The translations under genes were made by a program, and so were the position numbers. The notes under the pieces were generated by a model, which did no database searches, was not told where the DNA came from, and saw only the letters and a program-made list of their open reading frames with translations. A stretch of 64,000 nt of DNA, taken from JADKIH01 sp043747595. Lineage in GTDB: Bacteria > Bacteroidota > Bacteroidia > AKYH767-A > 2013-40CM-41-45. This document shows, one piece after another, positions 45,524 through 54,205 of the stretch (position 1 is the stretch's first letter; each line of letters begins with the position of its first letter). The DNA lies in assembly GCA_043747595.1 (NCBI GenBank), contig JAYTOX010000104.1, positions 1 to 64,000 of the forward strand, given 5' to 3'.

Positions 45524-46429
45524 ATGGCGAATATTCTCATCTCCGGCGGCTCCGGAACTCTCGGTATGCGTTTAGCAATGCTACTTACTAAAAAAGGACA
45601 CGAAGTTGCAATACTTAGTCGAAGCCGTCATTCTTCTTTTCCTTTTCCTGTTTTTATTTGGGACGTAGAGAAAGGAATTCTACCTCCTGAAGCAGTCGCC
45701 AATGCAGAAATAATTATTCATTTAGCGGGAGCAGGAATTGCAGACCATCGCTGGACTGAACCTTACAAAAAGAAAATATTAACGAGCCGAACCGCTTCTG
45801 CCGATCTGCTTTTTCAAACATTAAAAAACAATCCTCATAACGTACATACCTTTCTCTCTGCTTCTGCTGTTGGTTTTTATGGTCACACAGGAAATGCTTG
45901 GGTCGATGAGTTACAACCTGCCGCCGCCGATTTTATGGGAAACGTTTGCAAACAATGGGAGCAATCGGCGCTTCAGTTTGAATCATTGAAAATACGTGTT
46001 GCCTTACTTCGAACTGGTGTCGTACTTGCTAATGATGGCGGCGCACTACCTGTTTTGGCTCGTACTGTTAAATTATTTGCAGGAGCTCCACTCGGCAACG
46101 GCCATCAATACATTCCATGGATTCATATCGAAGATATTTGCCAGATGTATTTATTCCTAATAGAAAATAAAACATTGCACGGAGCTTTCAATGCAAATGC
46201 TCCATCACCTATTGAAAATAATTTTTTCATGAAAACACTAGGTCGAATTCTTAAAAGACCAATTTGGCCATTCAACGTTCCGGCTTTTTTTCTTAGAATA
46301 ATCTTAGGTGAGAAATCTGCTGTAATATTGAACGGTCAGCGCACCTCGGTCGAAAAAATTAAAAGGGCGGGATTTAAATTCATCTACTCCGATCCTGAAA
46401 CTGCGCTGCGAAATCTTCTATCGAAATAA
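45524..46429 (+). CDS. TIGR01777 family epimerase (SDR with DUF1731)
   Basis: A short-chain dehydrogenase-like protein of 301 residues from the ATG at 45524; an upstream in-frame ATG at 45461 gives 21 residues that do not belong to the fold. The nucleotide-binding loop is ISGGSGTLGMRLAMLL near the N-terminus. AEIIIHLAGAGIADHRWTEP, followed by YKKKILTSRTASADLL, and SASAVGFYGHTG are diagnostic of the family, as is the C-terminal DUF1731 segment ending GEKSAVILNGQRTSVEKIKR, then AGFKF and the final E-x-A-L-x-x-L. Its E. coli relative YfcH has no proven substrate. The photolyase follows after 11 bases; the two are probably co-transcribed, and the pairing occurs elsewhere. Confidence 0.93.
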   Translation: MANILISGGSGTLGMRLAMLLTKKGHEVAILSRSRHSSFPFPVFIWDVEKGILPPEAVANAEIIIHLAGAGIADHRWTEPYKKKILTSRTASADLLFQTLKNNPHNVHTFLSASAVGFYGHTGNAWVDELQPAAADFMGNVCKQWEQSALQFESLKIRVALLRTGVVLANDGGALPVLARTVKLFAGAPLGNGHQYIPWIHIEDICQMYLFLIENKTLHGAFNANAPSPIENNFFMKTLGRILKRPIWPFNVPAFFLRIILGEKSAVILNGQRTSVEKIKRAGFKFIYSDPETALRNLLSK

Positions 46430-46440
46430 TCTTTACACCT

Positions 46441-47742
46441 ATGAAAATTAATTTTTTTTGGTTCAGGCGCGATTTACGTCTCGACGACAACACAGCACTT
46501 TACCATGCGCTCAAATCGAAAAATGCTGTTCAGTGCATTTTTATTTTCGATACCGATATTCTCGATAAGCTGGGAAATAAAAAAGACGGCAGAGTAATTT
46601 TCATTCATCGACAACTCGAAAAAATAAATTTGGAACTAAAAAAAAACGGTGCTTCTTTATTGGTAAAATATGGTAAGCCTCTTGAAATTTGGAAAGAACT
46701 TATTGAAAAAAATAATGTCGATGCGGTTTTTACCAATCACGATTACGAGCCTTATGCTAAGCAGCGAGATCAATTAGTTTCAGAAATTTTGAATGCGAAA
46801 AATGTTTCTTTCAAAACCTTTAAAGACCAGGTAATATTCGAAAAAGACGAGGTAATAAAAAGCGACGGAACGCCCTATACCGTTTTTACGCCCTACATGA
46901 AAAGGTGGAGGTCGACTATCGATGATAATTCGTTTGAAAGCTATGAAACAGAAAACCACTTCCATCGTTTTCACCAACGTAACAGTTATAAGATTCCTTC
47001 TTTAAGCGAGATTGGTTTTATTGAAACTCAAATAGATTTTCCGAAATCAGAAATCGATTCAGAGTTATTAAACAATTATTCACTTAACAGAGATATACCG
47101 TCTGTAAATGGAACCTCGCGCATCAGTATACATCTTCGTTTTGGAACTGTGTCTATCAGAAAGCTAATGCGTCTTGCACTTCAAAGCGAGAAGTGGATGA
47201 ACGAATTGATTTGGAGAGAATTTTATATGATGATTCTTTGGCACTTTCCAAAAGTTGTGAATGCCGCATTTAAAGAAAGCTATAATCATTTACAGTGGCT
47301 GCACGATGAAGAAGGATTTAATAAATGGTGTAAGGGAAAAACAGGTTTTCCAATTGTAGATGCTGGAATGCGAGAATTAAATGCGACCGGCTTCATGCAC
47401 AATCGTGTTCGAATGATTACTGGTATGTTTCTCACCAAATATTTGCTTATTGATTGGAAATGGGGTGAAGCATATTTTGCAGAGAAGCTGTTAGACTTTG
47501 AACTTTCAAGTAACAATGGAGGATGGCAATGGAGCGCAGGTACGGGAGTTGATGCTGCACCTTACTTTCGAATATTCAGCATGGAAGAGCAAACCAAACG
47601 TTTCGATCCAAATTTTATCTATATAAAAAAATGGATTCCAGAGTTTCAAGAACTAACTTACCCTAACCCAATAGTCGATTATAAATTTGCAAGAGAACGA
47701 TGTTTGCAGTTTTATAAAAAAGCACTTTCAACAAAGAATTGA
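46441..47742 (+). CDS. phrB: Deoxyribodipyrimidine photolyase
   Basis: Light-driven repair enzyme for UV cyclobutane dimers, 433 residues. The N-terminal antenna domain begins INFFWFRRDLRLDDNTAL (3-20). The C-terminal FAD domain shows RLHFG-type ISIHLRFGTVSIRKL, then LIWREFYMMILWHFP, KWCKGKTGFPIVDAGMRELN, GFMHNRVRMITGMFLTKYL, the Trp-rich WKWGEAYFAEKLLDFELSSN, and NGGWQWSAGTGVDAAPYFRI. These are the hallmarks of class I CPD photolyases; a cryptochrome without repair activity cannot be excluded. It follows the TIGR01777 gene after 11 bases and precedes the second repeat block. Confidence 0.95.
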   Translation: MKINFFWFRRDLRLDDNTALYHALKSKNAVQCIFIFDTDILDKLGNKKDGRVIFIHRQLEKINLELKKNGASLLVKYGKPLEIWKELIEKNNVDAVFTNHDYEPYAKQRDQLVSEILNAKNVSFKTFKDQVIFEKDEVIKSDGTPYTVFTPYMKRWRSTIDDNSFESYETENHFHRFHQRNSYKIPSLSEIGFIETQIDFPKSEIDSELLNNYSLNRDIPSVNGTSRISIHLRFGTVSIRKLMRLALQSEKWMNELIWREFYMMILWHFPKVVNAAFKESYNHLQWLHDEEGFNKWCKGKTGFPIVDAGMRELNATGFMHNRVRMITGMFLTKYLLIDWKWGEAYFAEKLLDFELSSNNGGWQWSAGTGVDAAPYFRIFSMEEQTKRFDPNFIYIKKWIPEFQELTYPNPIVDYKFARERCLQFYKKALSTKN

Positions 47743-47756
47743 TCTTGCTTGCTATT

Positions 47757-48160
47757 CGTGGTCTACAAATTTCTTACTTCATACTTCTTACTTCTTACTT
47801 CTTATTTCTTCCTTCATACTTCGTACTTCACCCCACCTCTCTTGCAAGTTATTGTCTAGCATTTTTCTCCCGCAGAAACCGCAGAAGAACGCAGATTTTT
47901 TTCTTGCTACTTTTAAGGGATTAGAAGGAAATGATTCGCAAACGGCAGATCGATTTAATAGTTGACACTGCCTTTTAATCGTGGTCTACAAATTTCTTAC
48001 TTCTTATTTCATACTTCTTACTTCATACTTCTTATTTCTTCCTTCATACTTCGTACTTCACCCCACCTCTCTCGCAAGCTATTGGCTGGCATTTTTCTCC
48101 CGCAGAAACCGCAGAAGAACGCAGATTTTTTTCTGACTTCTTTTAAGGGATTAGTGAATA
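47757..48160. repeat. Two copies of a 219-bp intergenic repeat
   Basis: CGTGGTCTACAAATTTCTTA starts at 47761 and 47980. Each copy has a run of five to eight TTAC/TCATACTTC pyrimidine modules, ACTTCACCCCACCTCTC, GCATTTTTCTCCCGCAGAAA, CCGCAGAAGAACGCAGATTT and TTTTAAGGGATTAG. The copies agree almost exactly outside the module run. The frames through the repeat translate only serine-, leucine- and arginine-rich low-complexity sequence. Confidence 0.88.
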
Positions 48161-48212
48161 GAAAAATCAATTGGTAATTTTATTTATCAATTGCAAACTA
48201 TCAATTAACAGT

Positions 48213-48824
48213 TCAAGCTGCAACGCGTTGAAGAATTACTTTGCAAGGAATAGTTGACGTAATTTTTATTGAATGGGCGAGATGCAATGGAACTCCAAAA
48301 TAATCGCCAGCTGTTAATGAATTAATTTGTTCATCTACAATAATGTCGCACGAACCTTCAACAATAAGAAAACGCTCAAATTCATGGTCGTGTTTTTCCA
48401 ATGGCGCTTTTTCTTTTATCCAAACAATAGCTGTTGTAGCTTCTGCAGTGAAACTTATAATCTTGGCATAATACTCTGAAAAGTCAGACGGAATTGCCAT
48501 GTCTGTTCTGTTAAGCCATTTTGAGAAATCTGAAACCAGACTCTTTTCACTAAGTAAAGGTGCAATTTCAGGCTCCTCGCCTTTCATCAATCGCTCTGTA
48601 TAGTCAATAGTTGCCATCAAGAAAGGCTTCACTGTAACCTCCGGCTCAACAGCATGATGCCTTGCATATCGCTCAACAGCATCTGCAATTTTGTTGTATT
48701 CGCTTTTAACTTCCGGATATAAACTGATCATTTTCTCAACCTCGTCTATTTCTTCCTGTGTGGCACTTCCAAATACATACATCTCCAATTTCCCGGAATT
48801 AATAAATTCCTCTACATTTCTCAT
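48213..48824 (-). CDS. Cupin-domain protein resembling ChrR-type anti-sigma factors
   Basis: A 203-residue cytoplasmic protein. Residues 1-60 form a helical N-terminal region (FINSGKLEMYVFGSATQEEI) of the anti-sigma type, but with none of the zinc Cys/His residues of ZAS domains. Residues 110-203 are a cupin: KHDHEFERFLIVEGSCDIIV, then LTAGDYFGVPLHLAHSI and a final beta strand. Residues in the cupin motif could bind one metal (His, His, Glu). The usual partner, an ECF sigma factor gene next to it, is absent from the window. It is divergent from the usher-like gene at 49308 with 483 bases between them, so it may regulate that cluster; this is inference. Otherwise it could be a plain cupin with a helical extension. 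Confidence 0.7.
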   Translation of the reverse strand: MRNVEEFINSGKLEMYVFGSATQEEIDEVEKMISLYPEVKSEYNKIADAVERYARHHAVEPEVTVKPFLMATIDYTERLMKGEEPEIAPLLSEKSLVSDFSKWLNRTDMAIPSDFSEYYAKIISFTAEATTAIVWIKEKAPLEKHDHEFERFLIVEGSCDIIVDEQINSLTAGDYFGVPLHLAHSIKITSTIPCKVILQRVAA

Positions 48825-49307
48825 TGCTTTTGTTTTTCTCTATTAAATCTACTTTTCAACTTAACTATTTCTCTTTTTTCTCGCGGCAATATACCGGTTT
48901 TCAACGCAGACTTTTCGCAATCTCGGTACAATTTACGAAAATCTGACTCAGCCGGATTTCTAACCATAAAAGAAATAAATCTTGAAGGTCATGATAACTA
49001 CAAAGTCCTCTAATTTACGTCTTAAAGCCACTGTTCAATTTCTAGCCCACTTAGACTAAAAATTAGAATTATTAATTGTGTTCAAATTTTTTCTTGACAA
49101 CGCTTTGAATTTTCTGCACCCTTCAAAGCCAATTATAACCTTTTTTTTGCAAAGGCAAAACTATTCTATTGGCTATTTAATGCAAAAGAAATAAGATTAT
49201 CATTTTGAATCCATTTCGAAAAACTGTAAGAAACTGCTGCATATATGACACATACATGCTCCAACCTACACTATAAAATGACGTAAATAAGACACACATA
49301 AGTACCA
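48825..49307. other. Divergent control region, 483 bases
   Basis: No ORF. It holds a perfect eight-base inverted repeat GCTTTGAA (49102-49109) and TTCAAAGC (49122-49129) 12 bases apart, with a TTGACA just before it at 49095, and the AAACTGTAAGAAA motif at 49221 followed by TATAAAATG at 49272, the likely promoter of the cluster. Confidence 0.4.
49221..49233 (+). promoter_or_regulatory. AAACTGTAAGAAA motif, copy 3, before the usher-like gene
   Basis: AAAACTGTAAGAAACTGCTG. TATAAAATG follows at 49272, 48 bases after the C of CTGTAAG; the ATG of the usher-like gene is at 49308. The arrangement matches copy 4 at 53241. Confidence 0.4.
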
Positions 49308-52235
49308 ATGTTCATACGTCTAAACCGCCTTCATTTCGTTGCTATTCTGCTGCTCTTATCAGTCGCAGGAAAGATCGATGCTGCATCTCTCGGCATTCAG
49401 GCGTCGTTTGTGAAAAATAATACCAAGCAAGATGTAAATGAGGTCGCCAATAACACACTACGTATTCGCAACTATTCGAACGCTGTTGTAAGATTTCACG
49501 TAAATTTTTCATTGCCTGCCGGATGGCAATATTTAGGAAATCCGGAAAAAGATGTTGAATTGGCTGCAGGCGACTCCGTTTTTCTACCGGTTCGACTTAT
49601 TGTAAATCGTGCTTCAAAAGGTGGGACGAGCTATATCGTAACGGCTTGGCTTTCGACAGAAAAGGGATTACAATTTGCCTCACAAAATTGGTACGTTACT
49701 ATTCCTGTGCATTCTGACTGGAAGGCTACAATGCCTGTAAAACAACAATATTTTATTTCTGAAACTGACTCTTCCGGTTTCAAAGTTCTACTGAAAAACA
49801 ACGGGAATACCGACGAACAAATTCGTATCACGTTAGTTCCTGATCGGCGCTTGGAAATTGTTCGTGCAATAGATGGTGGTGCGGCATTACTAACGTTTAC
49901 TATTAATCTTCCGGTTGGTACCGACACATTGTTATCATTTCCGGTTTATAAAAAACAACAACTAAAAAGTATCGGTAAAAAAGATGCAGACCTTCATGCT
50001 GCTCCATCAAAAGAAACTTATTCAATTCAAATATTGGCAAAGGCACTTACTTCTACAGTTAGTTGGAGCGGAAGTGTACAGTTTTTTAAACTCAGCAATA
50101 CTGTAAAGCAAAACGAATTTGGCAGATCGGCTATTCCTTTAGTGCTCGATGCAAATGTATACGATATCCTTTCTGATGGAACGACGATGTCGCTCGATGC
50201 TTATGGTACAACCATGTTAAAAGAAAACTCGATGATCAATTACCGTTTCCAAACGGTATTTATCACCAATTTCCTCGATCAAAATTCATTTTTAGGCAAC
50301 AACCACTACATCGGTTATTTCTCTGACAAAGCATCGATCGAATTAGGCGAAGTGAATGGCTGGGGAAGAAGTTTATTATCAGGAAAAGGATTAAAAGCGA
50401 CAAAAGTGTTTGGTAAAAATACATTTGGCGCTATGATCACAAGGGGACCAGAGCTATTTAAGAGCGCAACAACTCAGGGACTTGGCCTCTATCATAATTA
50501 CAGAACTAAAAAGCTTAGTTGGAATAACTACTATTCTACTCAAAGCAGTACGACGCTAAATAATTCTACCAGCTTATTAAATACCGGACTAAGCTATAAG
50601 ATGAATGTACATCATCAGTTTATGATTGGCGGAGGAGCAAGTTTAGAAAACTATTCAAAAGATACAGTAAAAAACTCATCGCCAGGATATGGATATGATG
50701 TAAATTATTCAGGCAACTTTAATAAGATAAATGGGTCAATTGGCTTTTCTCATGGCACAGGAAATTACGCCTTGGCAAGAGGAGCAGATGTTATTTCAGG
50801 TCGTATCAATTATGCCTTTGATCCGAAAAAATTTATTGCTTTCTCTTTTCAAAATTTCGACCAACGTCCGGAATATTTCTTTCATGGATTTTCGAGAGAT
50901 GGCAATCCTGTAAGAACAGATCGTTATGAACTCCGATATGGAATTCAATCTTCAGCTGCCATCACATCTTTCAAACCAACATACCAATATCAATCAAACC
51001 AATCTTTACGTACACAAACTTCAGGATTAGGAATTGATTACAACATTAGAAATTTAACTGCTGTTCGTGTTACTATGAGCGGATTTTTTGGCTATGTAAA
51101 AGCAGTAGATTATAACATTCCGGAATTTTTTACAGCGCGCATGAGCTTTTTTGCTCGATGGACAAAACTCTCGTTGAATATACGCTACTATTATGGCGCC
51201 AATCAATTAACAGAGCAAAGTCGATTCGTAAAAGATAAAATAAATCCGCAGTCGTTGCATGTAGTTGGAACCTACGACTACTGGGCTGCAGAAGGAAAAT
51301 TATTAGTGAGCACCACAGGAAATTTTATTTATGAGTCGTATTTCAAAAAAATAAATTTCCGTTTACGTCCTGAAATTTACTACTACACAAAAAGCGGAAT
51401 TCGTTTATCGGCATATGTTTCATTTATGACATCTAAACAAAGCGCAAATCCTTTATTAGATGATCGCCCTACGAAAGATGCATTTCAACCAATTGCAAAT
51501 ACAGATCTGAGTATTGGGTTTGGTGTAAGAAAACAAATAGGTGTTCCTGTTCCGGGAAAAAAATTCACCAGCACTACAATTGTCGTCTATAAAGATTTGA
51601 ATGGAAATCATAAGCTCGATAAAAACGAAGAAGGCGTAACTGATATGCTAATCAATATTCGTCCGATGAGTTTTTCCGGCGACAATAGCGATACTTTGAA
51701 TATGAATAGAACGCATGGCGAAGATTTTATTACCGACAACAAGGGGACGATCATTTATGAAAATATTCCTGCAGGAAATTATATGATTAAGTGTACAGCC
51801 TTAGTTAATCAAGGAGAATGGTTCGACGCAAATAACGGAGAATACCAAATTGATAAAAAAGGAACAATATATATTGCTTTAACAAAAGGAGTTCGTTTAA
51901 CAGGTTCGCTTTTAGTACAAGCAGATAAATATTCCAATCAAGAAACATCATTAGACATTAATCGAATTAGAGTTACTGCAATTGATTCGGCAGGGAAAAC
52001 ATATTCGGCATTGACCGATAAAAATGGAAATTTCCTAATGTATGTCCCTACCGGAATGTATACTATATCTATTAACGAAGCAGCATTAGGCAGCAATTAC
52101 GAGATGCTACAAAACAAAGTAGAAGTTGATTTAAGTTATTTCACTGAAAATTTCAGTCTCACGTTTAACGCGGTTGAGAAAAAACGAAAAATGAATATAA
52201 AAAAGTTCAATCTGAAAGGTGAAGAACAAAAATGA
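49308..52235 (+). CDS. Usher-like outer-membrane barrel protein with N- and C-terminal Ig-like domains
   Basis: A 975-residue envelope protein of no family I can name. A signal peptide covers 1-25 (ILLLLSVAGKIDA). Residues 30-125 form an Ig-like domain of the NEW3 kind (NYSNAVVRFHVNFSLPAGWQ, then GDSVFLPVRL), and 125-270 a second one. Residues about 275-750 alternate like transmembrane strands with Tyr/Asn/Ser-rich turns and contain a typical ASIELGEVNGWGRSLLSGKG turn near 340. Residues 755-855 are an SD-repeat-like domain with a possible calcium loop (YKDLNGNHKLDKNEEG), and 860-960 a carboxypeptidase-like beta domain (VTAIDSAGKTYSALTDKNGN). This order, with a chaperone-like gene overlapping by four bases and small beta proteins after it, is that of a chaperone-usher operon. 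The barrel call is by eye. Confidence 0.6.
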   Translation: MFIRLNRLHFVAILLLLSVAGKIDAASLGIQASFVKNNTKQDVNEVANNTLRIRNYSNAVVRFHVNFSLPAGWQYLGNPEKDVELAAGDSVFLPVRLIVNRASKGGTSYIVTAWLSTEKGLQFASQNWYVTIPVHSDWKATMPVKQQYFISETDSSGFKVLLKNNGNTDEQIRITLVPDRRLEIVRAIDGGAALLTFTINLPVGTDTLLSFPVYKKQQLKSIGKKDADLHAAPSKETYSIQILAKALTSTVSWSGSVQFFKLSNTVKQNEFGRSAIPLVLDANVYDILSDGTTMSLDAYGTTMLKENSMINYRFQTVFITNFLDQNSFLGNNHYIGYFSDKASIELGEVNGWGRSLLSGKGLKATKVFGKNTFGAMITRGPELFKSATTQGLGLYHNYRTKKLSWNNYYSTQSSTTLNNSTSLLNTGLSYKMNVHHQFMIGGGASLENYSKDTVKNSSPGYGYDVNYSGNFNKINGSIGFSHGTGNYALARGADVISGRINYAFDPKKFIAFSFQNFDQRPEYFFHGFSRDGNPVRTDRYELRYGIQSSAAITSFKPTYQYQSNQSLRTQTSGLGIDYNIRNLTAVRVTMSGFFGYVKAVDYNIPEFFTARMSFFARWTKLSLNIRYYYGANQLTEQSRFVKDKINPQSLHVVGTYDYWAAEGKLLVSTTGNFIYESYFKKINFRLRPEIYYYTKSGIRLSAYVSFMTSKQSANPLLDDRPTKDAFQPIANTDLSIGFGVRKQIGVPVPGKKFTSTTIVVYKDLNGNHKLDKNEEGVTDMLINIRPMSFSGDNSDTLNMNRTHGEDFITDNKGTIIYENIPAGNYMIKCTALVNQGEWFDANNGEYQIDKKGTIYIALTKGVRLTGSLLVQADKYSNQETSLDINRIRVTAIDSAGKTYSALTDKNGNFLMYVPTGMYTISINEAALGSNYEMLQNKVEVDLSYFTENFSLTFNAVEKKRKMNIKKFNLKGEEQK

Positions 52236-52291
52236 TACAACTCTTTAAAACAATAATCGTTAAACCAATAAAAATCAATCAAAATCCCACC

Positions 52292-53110
52292 ATGAAAAGT
52301 CTAAACAAGGTTATTATTCTCCTTTCATTGTTTTCTGCAAGTGTAATAAATGCACAGAATGTAAGTATTTCGCCAAGTCGATTATATTATAAAACGGCTA
52401 TTGGCGAATATAAAACGCAAGAAATCAATATCACAAACAGTTCAACTGCTAAGCAAGCTTTTACCGTTTCCTTTGGAGATTTTGAAGCAGCTGGCATTGA
52501 AGGCAAATCTCGTTTTATGAAAGCAGGAGAAAGTGAGAACTCATGTTCACAATGGTTGAGCGCTACGCCTTCATTCTTCGAATTAGAACCGGGCCAAACT
52601 CAAAAAGTACAGGTTTTAATTAGTGTACCGGCTACACCGGAAGCGAATAAAGTGAAATGGGCTGCTATGCAAATCAAATTAGCTAAAGAGAAAAAAGGCG
52701 CAGAGTCGGGCGATAAAAACTCGATTGGCTTAGGTGTTACAGAAACATTTCAGTTTGTCGTACACATTTTCCAAACTCCACCAACAGTAGTGAACAAAAG
52801 TGCAGAGTTGGTAAGTTTTAAAGAAACAACATTACCAAGCGATACAACAAGAGTTCTAGCCGTGAGAGTAAAAAATAATGGCGAGACAATTTTAGATTGT
52901 GCATCATACCTTGAATTTACACATCTTCAAAGTGGCGCAGAACAAAGACAAAAGCCATTCGCATTTACTTTGTTGCCTGGAGCTTCAAGAGAAATAAAAT
53001 TTAACATAGGCACTAATCTGGCAAAAGGCAAGTATTCTGTATTAGGAGTAGTAGATTTTGGCAGTAGAGAAAACGTACTAGCAGCCGAAATGGAAATGGA
53101 AGTTAAATAA
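52292..53110 (+). CDS. Two-domain periplasmic protein resembling a pilus chaperone or DUF916
   Basis: A 272-residue protein from the ATG at 52292 (MKSLNKVIILLSLFSASVINAQ, a signal peptide); an upstream ATG at 52232 overlaps the usher-like stop and would give a 292-residue product with no proper signal. The first domain reads ISPSRLYYKTAIGEYKTQEI and continues with NITNSSTAKQAFTVSFGDF, then LSATPSFFELEPGQTQKVQV, as in the first domain of PapD-type chaperones (where a proline-containing strand and PGQ-x-Q occur at the same place). The second Ig-like domain ends SVLGVVDFGSRE. The shape also matches DUF916 (WxL-interacting) proteins of Gram-positives. It has no lipobox. It probably binds the small secreted proteins encoded next. 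Confidence 0.65.
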   Translation: MKSLNKVIILLSLFSASVINAQNVSISPSRLYYKTAIGEYKTQEINITNSSTAKQAFTVSFGDFEAAGIEGKSRFMKAGESENSCSQWLSATPSFFELEPGQTQKVQVLISVPATPEANKVKWAAMQIKLAKEKKGAESGDKNSIGLGVTETFQFVVHIFQTPPTVVNKSAELVSFKETTLPSDTTRVLAVRVKNNGETILDCASYLEFTHLQSGAEQRQKPFAFTLLPGASREIKFNIGTNLAKGKYSVLGVVDFGSRENVLAAEMEMEVK

Positions 53111-53240
53111 GTAATAATAAAATAAATTGATGATTATTCTTTCTATAGGAACATATTTTGTATTCAAGTTAAACAAAAAACAGAAAGCTAAAAGTTTGTT
53201 GTTCTGTTCGGAATATAAATTAAAAACACAAAGTGAGATT

Positions 53241-53253
53241 AAACTGTAAGAAA
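53241..53253 (+). promoter_or_regulatory. AAACTGTAAGAAA motif, copy 4, before the first small secreted gene
   Basis: TAAACTGTAAGAAACGCAAA. CATATTTG, one mismatch from the -7 consensus TAnnTTTG, follows at 53292, 48 bases after the C of CTGTAAG. The start codon at 53354 is 62 bases further on. Confidence 0.4.
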
Positions 53254-53353
53254 CGCAAATCAATTATTCAACAGAAAATAAATTAACACACCATATTTGT
53301 ATCACACCCCAAATCAATAATAAATTAAAATTAAACACCCACAAAAAGAAAAA

Positions 53354-54061
53354 ATGAAAAAAATCACTCGCGTATTAATCTTAACAGCCTTAACAGGAGT
53401 TTTGGCAGTTAACACAACGAAGGCACAGTTATCGGCACAAGAATATGTAGCTGTTACTATGGACCTTCAAGGAATCTTAGAATTGAATATGACTACAGAG
53501 CCACAAGTTGACTTCGTATTTAATACAATTCAAAAGTATCAGGTAGGTATCACTAAATATAATGCAACTCGTTTGGAAGTTGAATCGACTGTGCCATGGG
53601 ATTTATATGCTCAGCCATCGACTCAGTATTTCACCCAGCAAATTGCTTATGGTGCAGGTACAAACGGACAAGGTACTCTACCATCAGAAATTTTAGAAAT
53701 GCAGGCTATTCAGGCGAATTCGGTAGCTGCTCCACTTACATTCAATAGCTTTATCGGCTTATCGAGTAATGGTGGTGCTAATACAGCTTCTTTGACGCCA
53801 TCTGTAGATACACAGTTTTTAGCAGGAGAATTTGCTCAAGGTGTTACTAGCAGCTATGCTCCAGCAACATCAACGGCTAGCCCGCTTACAAACAAATTCT
53901 TGATTCACTACCGAATTAAACCGGGAGTACCGGCAAATTTCCCGGACTTAACAGCACAATATCCGTTTGTTGCTGCAACTACGTTCAACATTTTTACACC
54001 ATATGCTCAACCTGGTTTTTATGATCTAGAGGTTGTTTATACTCTTACAGAAGATCTATAA
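53354..54061 (+). CDS. Small secreted beta protein, candidate structural subunit 1
   Basis: A 235-residue exported protein: signal peptide to TKAQ (residue 25), mature part about 210 residues, all strand-like. It shares two blocks with the gene at 54206: an N-terminal VDF-x-FNT-x-QK ... GI ... NA ... VE-x-T-x-x-WDLY (here EVESTVPWDLYAQPST, 75-90) and a C-terminal HYRIKPG ... PGFYDLEVVYTLTEDL. The C-terminal strand and the WDL tripeptide recall WxL domains. No Cys, no enzyme motif. It probably has its own promoter (53292) and is followed by a terminator, so it may be made in larger amounts than its neighbours, as expected of a major subunit. A polymer is an inference. Confidence 0.6.
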   Translation: MKKITRVLILTALTGVLAVNTTKAQLSAQEYVAVTMDLQGILELNMTTEPQVDFVFNTIQKYQVGITKYNATRLEVESTVPWDLYAQPSTQYFTQQIAYGAGTNGQGTLPSEILEMQAIQANSVAAPLTFNSFIGLSSNGGANTASLTPSVDTQFLAGEFAQGVTSSYAPATSTASPLTNKFLIHYRIKPGVPANFPDLTAQYPFVAATTFNIFTPYAQPGFYDLEVVYTLTEDL

Positions 54062-54080
54062 AAAATACTTAAACTAAATA

Positions 54081-54113
54081 AAAGAACCCTCAATAACATG
54101 AGGGCTCTTTTTA
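54081..54113 (+). terminator. Terminator after subunit 1
   Basis: AGAACCCTC, an eight-base loop and GAGGGCTCT (one mismatch), followed by TTTTTATTTTAG. It may be leaky, since the next gene on this strand is 93 bases downstream and has no obvious promoter. Confidence 0.7.
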
Positions 54114-54205
54114 TTTTAGTGTAATACGAATGAATTCTTAGACGCCGTGTAACATTTCAAGCAACTTCTGAGTAAATCATGTTTCACCTGATTCTCCTAA
54201 TTTTG

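Noticed and set aside
47687..48177. Three overlapping ORFs (92, 61 and 71 residues) after phrB
   Set aside because: They read the second repeat family and give low-complexity Ser/Leu/Arg-rich peptides.
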